From positions 1-11,266 of the forward strand of contig PFNU01000045.1 of NCBI GenBank assembly GCA_002792135.1: DNA of 11,266 nt, in the 5' to 3' direction. The notes beneath the pieces are model-generated. The model was given only the letters and a program-made list of their open reading frames with translations. It ran no database searches and was not told where the DNA came from. The stretch is from a bacterium (Candidatus Torokbacteria) CG_4_10_14_0_2_um_filter_35_8 (GTDB lineage Bacteria > Patescibacteriota > GCA-2792135). Numbering within the stretch: position 1 is the stretch's first letter; the number at the start of each line of letters is the position of its first letter. Below are positions 1 through 5,324 of this stretch, one piece after another. The translations under genes and the position numbers were made by a program.

Positions 1-21
1 AGAAGGATATAATTACATTAG

Positions 22-94
22 GCCGAGATAGCTCAGCTGGTAGAGCAAAGGACTGAAAATCCTTGTGTCCCCGGTTCGAATCCGGGTCTCGGCA
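22..94 (+). tRNA. tRNA-Phe (GAA)
   Basis: A full 73-nt cloverleaf can be drawn. The acceptor arms GCCGAGA (22-28) and TCTCGGC (87-93) pair perfectly with discriminator A94. The anticodon stem AAGGA/TCCTT encloses loop CTGAAAA, putting anticodon GAA at 55-57. The T arm is CCCGG-TTCGAAT-CCGGG. The bases after the discriminator are CAT, so CCA is not encoded and must be added by a CCA-adding enzyme. Confidence 0.98.
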
Positions 95-107
95 CATTAA
101 TTGAATC

Positions 108-179
108 GCGGGTGTAGTTCAGTGGTAGAATGTCTCCTTGCCAAGGAGAAGATCGGCGGTTCAAGTCCGCTCACCCGCT
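108..179 (+). tRNA. tRNA-Gly (GCC)
   Basis: A 72-nt cloverleaf starts 13 nt after tRNA-Phe, so the two are probably cotranscribed. Acceptor arms GCGGGTG (108-114) and CACCCGC (172-178) pair fully, with discriminator U179 as in many bacterial tRNA-Gly. Anticodon stem TCTCC/GGAGA holds loop TTGCCAA, giving anticodon GCC at 140-142. CCA is not encoded. Confidence 0.98.
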
Positions 180-184
180 CATGC

Positions 185-470
185 ATGATTTTGCTAAAGG
201 TAAATTCTGCTCGACAATTTCAAATTTCATGATAGTTCAATATTCTGTTTAGAAAATCTCAAGCACCAAGCACTAAATTACAAACGAACTCCAATGTCTA
301 AATTCAAAATTCTAAATAGCTAGAACTCCTAGCCCAGATTGTTTTGAATTTTGGTCATTTGTTATCCTCAGGCTTCATGCCCTAGGCAGATCCGCCTTGG
401 GCGGAGATCAGCCGTGGCTGAAATTTAGATATTGTTTGTAATTTGGAATTTGAGATTTGGGATTTAAACC
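185..470. repeat. repeat-filled spacer with nested inverted repeats
   Basis: I see no gene in this spacer between tRNA-Gly and tRNA-Cys. It contains nested inverted repeats. CTAAATTACAAAC (273-285) faces GTTTGTAATTTGG (434-446), matching at 12 of 13 positions. Inside them AAATTCAAAA (300-309) faces TTTTGAATTT (342-351) perfectly. The flanks carry degenerate units of about 7 nt such as AATTTGG, AATTTGAG and ATTTGGGATTT. A REP-like hairpin pair (390-423) sits inside and is listed separately. This looks like an imperfect foldback element, perhaps non-autonomous and mobile; no transposase is visible. Confidence 0.6.
390..423. repeat. REP-like 34-nt double-hairpin element, copy 1
   Basis: Stem TCCGCC (391-396) pairs with GGCGGA (400-405) around TTG. 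A second stem TCAGC/GCTGA follows with loop CGTG (about 408-421). The same 34-nt element recurs at 3670-3703 with 28 of 34 bases identical. In the second hairpin the only changes fall in the loop (TG to AA), which suggests the stem is under constraint. It resembles REP/extragenic palindromic elements. Confidence 0.65.
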
Positions 471-476
471 AAGTAT

Positions 477-547
477 GGCGTGGTGACCGAGTGGCTAGGT
501 AGGGGTCTGCAAAACCCCGTACAGGGGTTCAATTCCCCTCCACGCCT
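477..547 (+). tRNA. tRNA-Cys (GCA)
   Basis: A 71-nt cloverleaf. Acceptor arms GGCGTGG (477-483) and CCACGCC (540-546) pair perfectly, followed by U547, the discriminator expected for tRNA-Cys. Anticodon stem GGGGT/ACCCC encloses loop CTGCAAA with anticodon GCA. The T arm is AGGGG-TTCAATT-CCCCT. CCA is not encoded. Confidence 0.97.
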
Positions 548-550
548 GAT

Positions 551-664
551 AAATTAAAAATTAAAAGTTCAAAATTTAAAGAAAACTCATACTGCCCCCA
601 TAGCTATAGTTTAGCCTTGCCTACCTAGTAAATTTATTTTTAATTTTTCATTTTGAATTTTGAG
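551..664. repeat. AT-rich imperfect inverted repeat between tRNA-Cys and tRNA-Leu
   Basis: The two ends of this spacer are complementary. AAAAATTAAAA (556-566) faces TTTTAATTTTT (638-648) exactly, and the surrounding A-rich left arm and T-rich right arm (to TTTTGAATTTTG, 651-662) extend the match imperfectly. The centre (about 585-625) is a unique loop. It is the same style of foldback spacer as those on either side of it. No gene is seen. Confidence 0.5.
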
Positions 665-672
665 TTGTTCTT

Positions 673-758
673 GCCGGGGTGGCGGAACTGGCAGACGCGA
701 GAGACTTAAAATCTCTTGAAGGCAACACTTCTTGTGGGTTCGACTCCCACCCTCGGCA
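673..758 (+). tRNA. tRNA-Leu (UAA)
   Basis: A class II tRNA of 86 nt with a long variable arm. Acceptor arms GCCGGGG (673-679) and CCTCGGC (751-757) pair with one G-U, and the discriminator is A758. Anticodon stem AGAGA/TCTCT encloses loop CTTAAAA, with anticodon TAA at 707-709. The variable arm (about TGAAGGCAACACTTCTT) and T arm GTGGG-TTCGACT-CCCAC are well formed. CCA is not encoded. Confidence 0.98.
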
Positions 759-761
759 CTG

Positions 762-842
762 AATTAGGGTATTAGGGCTATTAGGATATTAGGAACTAGG
801 GAAGCTAATTCTACAGACTAACCCCTACAACCTAACCCCTAA
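762..842. repeat. TTAGG-type short-period repeat with foldback and shared core
   Basis: The left side carries ATTAGG units starting at 763, 771, 780 and 788 (steps of 8 to 9 nt). The right side carries the complementary CCTA units (about 823-842) at a similar period, so the element folds back on itself. The central core TTCTACAGACTAA (809-821) appears in exact inverted form at 11221-11233, next to a similar run of TTAGGA units. The element lies just upstream of yebC. Confidence 0.6.
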
Positions 843-865
843 ACTATTTTTGATTTTTGAATTTT

Positions 866-883
866 TAACTTTGAATTTTATTT
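866..883 (+). repeat. AT-rich leader motif abutting the yebC start
   Basis: TAACTTTGAATTTT (866-879) lies directly before the yebC ATG and recurs exactly at 3768-3781, again just before a start codon. No purine-rich ribosome binding site is present in either leader. It may be part of the TTTGAATT-type intergenic repeat rather than a dedicated signal. Confidence 0.45.
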
Positions 884-1609
884 ATGTCTGGACATTCTAA
901 GTGGGCATCAATAAAATATAAGAAAACAATTACTGATCAGAGAAGAGGAAGGTCTTTCTCTAAGTTAGTGCGGGCGATTACTGTTGCAGCAAAAAAAGGT
1001 GGAGCTGATCCTGAAGCTAATTTTAATTTAAGACTTGCTTGTGAAAAAGCAAAAGAGGCTAATATGCCTCAGGAGACCATCAAAAAAGCAATTGATAAAG
1101 CAGCAGGAGTAGATGCGGCTGATGTTTTTGAAGAGACTTATGAGGGGCTTATTCCTACTCGAGGTGGACAAGGAATAGGGTTAATTATCAGGGTTCTTAC
1201 TGATAATAAAAACAGAACTTTAAGTGAGATAAAGCATGTTTTGGAGAGAAACAGTGGAAAGCTTGCTCAAAAAGGTGCTATTTCTTATTTATTTGATCAA
1301 AGAGGTGTAGTTACAATTGATAATGTGGAAAATAAAAAAGAAGAAATTGAGCTTTTAGCAATAGATCTGGGGGCTTTAGATATTAAGGAAGAAGATGATA
1401 AGCTAATTATCTATACAAAACCAGAAAAGTTGAATAAAATAATTGCTGGGCTTAGAGATAAGGAAGTTGATGTTTCCTTTTTTGAATTAGCAAGTGTTGC
1501 TAAAACGCCATTAGAGATTGATAGTAAAGAAAGAGAAAAAGTCAAGGAGGTTATTTCTGTGCTTTCTGAGATTGAAGATATAGAGGAGATTTTTACTAAT
1601 TTAAAGTGA
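884..1609 (+). CDS. yebC: YebC/PmpR/TACO1 family protein
   Basis: Cytoplasmic protein of the YebC family. Members were long annotated as DNA-binding regulators; later work on bacterial YebC and mitochondrial TACO1 supports a role in translating stall-prone, proline-rich stretches. The 241-aa length is normal. The hallmark N-terminus MSGHSKWASIKYKK is intact, followed by RGRSFSKL (residues 22-29), the conserved EKAKEANMP helix (54-62) and LTDNKNRT (105-112), so all three family domains are covered. The ATG at 884 is fixed by the conserved MSGHSKW start. There is no Shine-Dalgarno sequence in front of it; the leader is an AT-rich repeat shared with the gene at 3793. Its stop overlaps the start of ruvC by 4 nt (GTGA), indicating translational coupling in the common yebC-ruvC arrangement. 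Confidence 0.97.
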   Translation: MSGHSKWASIKYKKTITDQRRGRSFSKLVRAITVAAKKGGADPEANFNLRLACEKAKEANMPQETIKKAIDKAAGVDAADVFEETYEGLIPTRGGQGIGLIIRVLTDNKNRTLSEIKHVLERNSGKLAQKGAISYLFDQRGVVTIDNVENKKEEIELLAIDLGALDIKEEDDKLIIYTKPEKLNKIIAGLRDKEVDVSFFELASVAKTPLEIDSKEREKVKEVISVLSEIEDIEEIFTNLK

Positions 1610-2106
1610 TAACAAAGCTCGTGATTTTTTTAGGTATTGATCCAGGTACAGCAAGCGTAGGCTTCGGTGTGATCAAGAAAGAAAATGAGGATTTAAAAAT
1701 GCTAGACTTTGGTGTTATTAGGACTTATCCTAGTAAAAAGGAAGCGGTTCGTCTTGGTGAGATTCATAAGGGTTTAAAAAAGATAATTAAAAAATACAAG
1801 CCTGATAGAGTAAGTGTGGAGGATGTTTATTTTTACAAAAATTCTAAGACAGCAATCAAGGTTGGCCAGGCACGAGGAGTTATTCTTTTTACAATAGAGC
1901 ATTGCAAAAAGCCTTATTCTGACTATACCCCTCTTCAGGTGAAACAAGCTGTCACAGGTTATGGTAGAGCAGAAAAGACTCAAGTTCAGAAGATGGTGCA
2001 ACAAATTTTGAAGTTAGACGACCTTCCTAAACCTGATGATGCCGCTGATGCTTTAGCTATTGCTATTTGCGATATATACTCTGCAAAAATTAATAAATTT
2101 AAGTAG
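1606..2106 (+). CDS. ruvC: Holliday junction resolvase RuvC
   Basis: Endonuclease that cuts Holliday junctions symmetrically, normally working with the RuvAB motor. The 166-aa length fits the family. The RNase H-like fold motifs are in order: LGIDPGTASVGFGVI (residues 9-23) with catalytic Asp12, VSVEDVYF with Glu72, and PDDAADALAIA with Asp145 and Asp148, matching the four acidic catalytic residues of Escherichia coli RuvC. GTG at 1606 is taken as the start because it overlaps the yebC stop (GTGA). A second GTG at 1621 would give MIFLGIDPG, closer to the usual RuvC N-terminus, and is a fair alternative; neither has a well-spaced ribosome binding site (AGGAG at 1584-1588 is 17 nt away from the first). 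The usual partners ruvA and ruvB do not follow. Confidence 0.96.
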   Translation: MITKLVIFLGIDPGTASVGFGVIKKENEDLKMLDFGVIRTYPSKKEAVRLGEIHKGLKKIIKKYKPDRVSVEDVYFYKNSKTAIKVGQARGVILFTIEHCKKPYSDYTPLQVKQAVTGYGRAEKTQVQKMVQQILKLDDLPKPDDAADALAIAICDIYSAKINKFK

Positions 2107-2113
2107 AAAATTT

Positions 2114-3658
2114 ATGGCAAAAAAGACTTTTCCTCTAATAAAGTTTCTTCTTGTAAGCTTGTGTTTTACTTTGTTTATTGGGCTAGGAAAGGATGGAGGC
2201 AGTATTGCCCTTGCGCAAGAATCAAATTCACCTGAATTGGAAAAACTAGCATCAGAAAATGAGACAGTCTCGTTTAGTGTGAGTGATTTTAATATTGAGC
2301 CCAAAGAAGAAATGGTTTATTTTTGGAGTTTTGGTGATGGCGGCACAGATAGTGGAGTAGAAATTACTCATCAGTATGATAGAAAGGGGAAATACACAGC
2401 GGCTTTGAGCTTTCTAAATGAACAAGGAGAAAATGAATACTATTATGTTTCTGTCTTTGTCTTTTCCGAGGTAGTGTTTTTAGTATCAGATGGATCAAAA
2501 AATGAAGAAGAAATTAATGAGCTTATAAGTTATGCTTCTTCTAAAGATATTCTTCTTGTAAATATTCACGATGATGCAAGCGGCCCTGACTATATTGTTG
2601 AGGGAAGCCTGAGTCAGAAACTGCTAGAAAAAAGTTTTAACTTAGAAAAAGCCAAATTTATTATTTGTGATACAAAGGGAACAATAGGATTAAACTCTCT
2701 CTCAAGGCTTGCTCAGGGAATAGAGCCAGACACTTTTAAAAGCCTAGGCCTTTCTAAAAAAGTAATTATTAATATTAATGGCGCAAGCATAGGAGCAATA
2801 TCAAGAATTGCTCAGTCTACTTTTGATATTCTAAAACCAGAATTAATAATTCTTACCCAAAAAGAAGTAGTAAAAGAATTAATCGTAGCACAAGACACAG
2901 AAGATCTTTTGGATATTGTAAAAAAGGCAAATATTGAACAGAGAGTAAACTACAAGATTGTAGGAGTTCACTCAGGAAGGATAATAAAAAAGCTTTCCCT
3001 TACTAATTTTATGTCCTATGGAGTGAACTACATGATTAACAAAGGCGTTCCTATTAATACTATTACTTTACTCTTAATTCTTCCGGTAGTTGCAACGATC
3101 ATTAGTTTCTTAAGGCAAGTAATAGGAGTAAAAACATTTGGCATTTATATTCCTACGATTATCACCCTTTCCTTCTTATCAACAGGTCTAAAACACGGCC
3201 TGTTTGTCTTTTTAGTAGTGCTTATCGCAGGAAGTTTTGCCAGAATCTTTATAAGAAAGTTGAGACTTCTTTATCTGCCGAGAATGGCAATAGTTTTGAC
3301 ACTAGTTAGCCTTACTATTTTAGCAATGTTGACATATGGTGCTTATTCCAGAAGAACAGCTCTTATCTCCATGTCAATCTTCCCAATGCTCATTATGATT
3401 ATTTTAGTAGAAAGATTTGTTGCAGTTCAGATCGAGAAAGGCTTCTTTTCTGCTGTTACTCTTTCAGCAGAGACGCTTGCCGTATCAATATTTTGTTATT
3501 ACATCATGAATTGGCAATTTTTACGTACTTTTATCCTTGCCTATCCAGAAATCGTCTTTTTCTTAATTATTTTTAATGTCATTATTGGTAGATGGACAGG
3601 ATTGAGGTTTTCTGAGTATTTTAGATTCGGAAGGATGGTAAGAAGGCGTAAAGCTTAA
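2114..3658 (+). CDS. exported PKD-domain protein with C-terminal 7TM domain (7TM-transglutaminase family membrane module)
   Basis: A 514-aa membrane protein. Residues 5-34 form a signal peptide (hydrophobic FLLVSLCFTLFIGLG, then ALA before QES). Residues about 45-118 are a PKD domain (FWSFGDGG, 70-77; HQYDRKGKYTAALSF, 86-100). Residues about 119-305 form an alpha/beta region I do not recognise. Residues about 313-495 contain seven hydrophobic segments with the signature of the '7 TM helices fused to inactive transglutaminase' domain: VKTFGIYIPTIITLSF (339-354), FPMLIMIILVERF (423-435) and GRWTGLRFSE (492-501). In known relatives this domain sits beside a RimK-like ligase and a retropepsin, as here. 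The lumenal part appears to be PKD plus a new domain rather than the transglutaminase-like one. ATG 2114 is chosen because it begins the signal peptide; an upstream TTG (2060) lies inside ruvC. It starts 7 nt after ruvC. The final codons and stop lie in a palindrome. Function probably sensing or transport linked to the ligases (inference). Confidence 0.85.
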   Translation: MAKKTFPLIKFLLVSLCFTLFIGLGKDGGSIALAQESNSPELEKLASENETVSFSVSDFNIEPKEEMVYFWSFGDGGTDSGVEITHQYDRKGKYTAALSFLNEQGENEYYYVSVFVFSEVVFLVSDGSKNEEEINELISYASSKDILLVNIHDDASGPDYIVEGSLSQKLLEKSFNLEKAKFIICDTKGTIGLNSLSRLAQGIEPDTFKSLGLSKKVIININGASIGAISRIAQSTFDILKPELIILTQKEVVKELIVAQDTEDLLDIVKKANIEQRVNYKIVGVHSGRIIKKLSLTNFMSYGVNYMINKGVPINTITLLLILPVVATIISFLRQVIGVKTFGIYIPTIITLSFLSTGLKHGLFVFLVVLIAGSFARIFIRKLRLLYLPRMAIVLTLVSLTILAMLTYGAYSRRTALISMSIFPMLIMIILVERFVAVQIEKGFFSAVTLSAETLAVSIFCYYIMNWQFLRTFILAYPEIVFFLIIFNVIIGRWTGLRFSEYFRFGRMVRRRKA

Positions 3659-3669
3659 AGCTTTACGCC
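3645..3669. repeat. 25-nt palindrome spanning the stop codon of the 7TM gene
   Basis: GGCGTAAAGCTT (3645-3656) and AAGCTTTACGCC (3658-3669) are perfect reverse complements around a single A, and the TAA stop (3656-3658) lies at the centre. GCGTAAAG (3646-3653) also recurs as a direct copy at 3706-3713, bracketing the REP-like element. In RNA the stem could act as a 3' processing or transcript-end structure, but no T-tract follows, so it is not a standard intrinsic terminator. Confidence 0.6.
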
Positions 3670-3703
3670 ATCCGTCTGCGGCAGAGATCAGCCGAAGCTG
3701 AAA
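3670..3703. repeat. REP-like 34-nt double-hairpin element, copy 2
   Basis: This is the second copy of the element at 390-423, identical at 28 of 34 bases. The second hairpin TCAGC-CGAA-GCTGA (about 3688-3701) is kept with a changed loop. The first hairpin has shifted to TCTG/CAGA. It begins directly after the stop-codon palindrome of the 7TM gene and is bounded by copies of GCGTAAAG. Confidence 0.65.
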
Positions 3704-3717
3704 AAGCGTAAAGTAAG

Positions 3718-3781
3718 AATTTAGAGTATAGAGGATATACATTCTAAATTCCAAAGCCTATATTCTATAACTTTGAATTTT
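3718..3781. repeat. foldback and TTTGAATT-type repeat upstream of the ligase operon
   Basis: GAATTTAGAGTAT (3719-3731) faces ATACATTCTAAATTC (about 3737-3751) as an imperfect hairpin with a 2-nt bulge. Downstream, TAACTTTGAATTTT (3768-3781) is identical to the sequence in front of yebC. No clear sigma-70 promoter could be assigned, although this 134-nt gap is the natural place for one ahead of the three-gene operon. Confidence 0.4.
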
Positions 3782-3792
3782 GAATTTATTTT

Positions 3793-5322
3793 ATGGCCAA
3801 AAGTAAAGACATTCTCGGAATGAACGAAAGGAATTTAAAGTATATTAAACCCCTCAATAGAAGAAGAGCTATTAGACTTGCTGATAGTAAACTTAAGACG
3901 TCTCGAATTTTTAAGAAGAATGGACTTCCTGTGCCAAAAATGTATGCTGTTTTAAAAAATGCTAAAGAAGTTGAGGAATTTAATTGGGACAGTCTTCTTG
4001 ACTCTTTTGTTGTAAAACCTAATAGCGGTTTGGGTGGAGGAGGCATTATTGTGATAAAAGGTAAAAAGCAACTTTTCGAGGTTGAAGAAGATAGGAGAAA
4101 AAAAATACATAAAAAAGCCTTTATAGATAAATTAAAAGACTTTTTAAAATTAGGCAGTAGATTTTTGGTTGATGAGAGTGAGATTTGCTGGGAGGCAATT
4201 GATGGTGATATTTGGACCATTGAGAGATTAAGATCTCATTGTTACGATATTATTGATGGTCGCTTCTCTATTACTGGTAGGCCTGATATTGCATTGATTC
4301 AACAAAGATTAATTATCCACCCCGCTCTAAGATATTATACTTATAGAGGAATGCCAGATGTGAGGGTAATTGTTTATAACAATGTTCCAGTGATGGCAAT
4401 GCTCAGGCTTCCTACTAAGATATCAAATGGAAAAGCAAATCTTGCCCAAGGAGCAGTAGGAGTAGGTATTGATCTTGCAACTGGCCTTACTACAACATCA
4501 TCAATCAAAAAACCAAGAAGGATGTTTGTTGATAAGCACCCTGATACTAAAAGAGACCTATCTGCAATAGAAATTCCTTTTTGGGACGAAATTCTTAAAA
4601 TGGCAATTAAAGCTCAGGAAGTATCCGAATTGGGTTTCTTAGCAGTCGATATTGCCATTGATAAAAACAAAGGCCCTGTGATTTTAGAGGTTAATGCCAG
4701 AGGAGGGCTTGAGATACAAAATGTTAATTTAGCAGCACTTGGAAAACGCCTTGATAGAGTAGAGGGTTTAAAAATTAAATCCATAAGTCATGGAGTGAGA
4801 GTAGCGAAGGCCTTATTTGGAGGAGAAATAGAAAGAAAAGTCGAAGATATCACAGGAAAGCAGGTTTTAGGAATTGTTGAATCTGTAAAAATAGTTGATA
4901 AAGAAGGCGAGCTTCACAGTGTCCTTGCAAAAATAGATACTGGCGCAGGTCTTACTTCTATTGATGTAAGTCTTGCAAAAAAGTTAGGATTTCAAGATGC
5001 AATGGAAGTGTTTGAAAGATATAATGATATAAATAGACATTTGAAAAGAGAAGAAGCAAAACGCCTTGCCCGGGAGCTTAAAGAAAAGTTAAAAAAAGAG
5101 CATCAAGATATAGTAGATACTGCAATTATTCATTCAGCATCAGGCACAACCTGGCGCATAATGGTACCTTTGAGTTTTTATATCTCAGGAGTAAAGGTCG
5201 ATACTAAAGCATCAGTAATAGAAAGAAAGAATTTAAAATACCCTATGATTATTGGAAGAAAGGATTTAAAGGATTTCTTGGTTGATCCTGAGAAGAAGTT
5301 GGAAAAAGTTAAGAAGATTTAA
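3793..5322 (+). CDS. ATP-grasp ligase (alpha-L-glutamate ligase-like) fused to retropepsin-like protease
   Basis: A two-domain 509-aa protein. Residues about 10-345 are an ATP-grasp amide-bond ligase of the alpha-L-glutamate-ligase-like/sugar-transfer-associated type: nucleotide-binding FVVKPNSGLGGGGI (72-85, Lys75), PDVRVIVYNNVPVMAMLRLP (188-207), LAVDIAID (283-290, Asp286) and the metal-binding ILEVNARGG (297-305; Glu299, Asn301). Residues about 355-495 are a RimB/'Zn_protease' domain, now seen as retropepsin-like: AKIDTGAGLTSI (379-390) carries the catalytic aspartate of a DTGA motif, and LKYPMIIGRKDL (481-492) matches the conserved end. A helical, lysine- and glutamate-rich stretch (401-440) is inserted between them. 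In other bacteria the two activities are separate neighbouring genes. All key residues are present, so both halves look active. The stop is 2 nt before the next gene. There is no Shine-Dalgarno sequence at the ATG, and substrates are unknown. Confidence 0.88.
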   Translation: MAKSKDILGMNERNLKYIKPLNRRRAIRLADSKLKTSRIFKKNGLPVPKMYAVLKNAKEVEEFNWDSLLDSFVVKPNSGLGGGGIIVIKGKKQLFEVEEDRRKKIHKKAFIDKLKDFLKLGSRFLVDESEICWEAIDGDIWTIERLRSHCYDIIDGRFSITGRPDIALIQQRLIIHPALRYYTYRGMPDVRVIVYNNVPVMAMLRLPTKISNGKANLAQGAVGVGIDLATGLTTTSSIKKPRRMFVDKHPDTKRDLSAIEIPFWDEILKMAIKAQEVSELGFLAVDIAIDKNKGPVILEVNARGGLEIQNVNLAALGKRLDRVEGLKIKSISHGVRVAKALFGGEIERKVEDITGKQVLGIVESVKIVDKEGELHSVLAKIDTGAGLTSIDVSLAKKLGFQDAMEVFERYNDINRHLKREEAKRLARELKEKLKKEHQDIVDTAIIHSASGTTWRIMVPLSFYISGVKVDTKASVIERKNLKYPMIIGRKDLKDFLVDPEKKLEKVKKI

Positions 5323-5324
5323 AA

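Noticed and set aside
762..842. Short-period TTAGG units as a CRISPR array or telomere-like array
   Set aside because: Units are 7-9 nt, degenerate and without spacers of uniform length; no cas gene is nearby and the arrays are only a few units long.
2060..2113. Upstream TTG start adding 18 residues to the 7TM protein
   Set aside because: It lies inside ruvC and would bury the signal peptide; ATG 2114 directly begins a normal signal sequence.
3645..3669. The palindrome after the 7TM gene as a rho-independent terminator
   Set aside because: The stem is strong but the following bases are ATCCGTCTG with no T-tract, and the stop codon sits in its centre.
3786..4220. Long reverse-strand frames opposite the coding regions (for example 144 codons here, 87 at 10197-10460)
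   Set aside because: They mirror strongly supported + strand genes, are rich in Leu/Ser/Phe as expected for antisense of lysine-rich genes, and show no domain.
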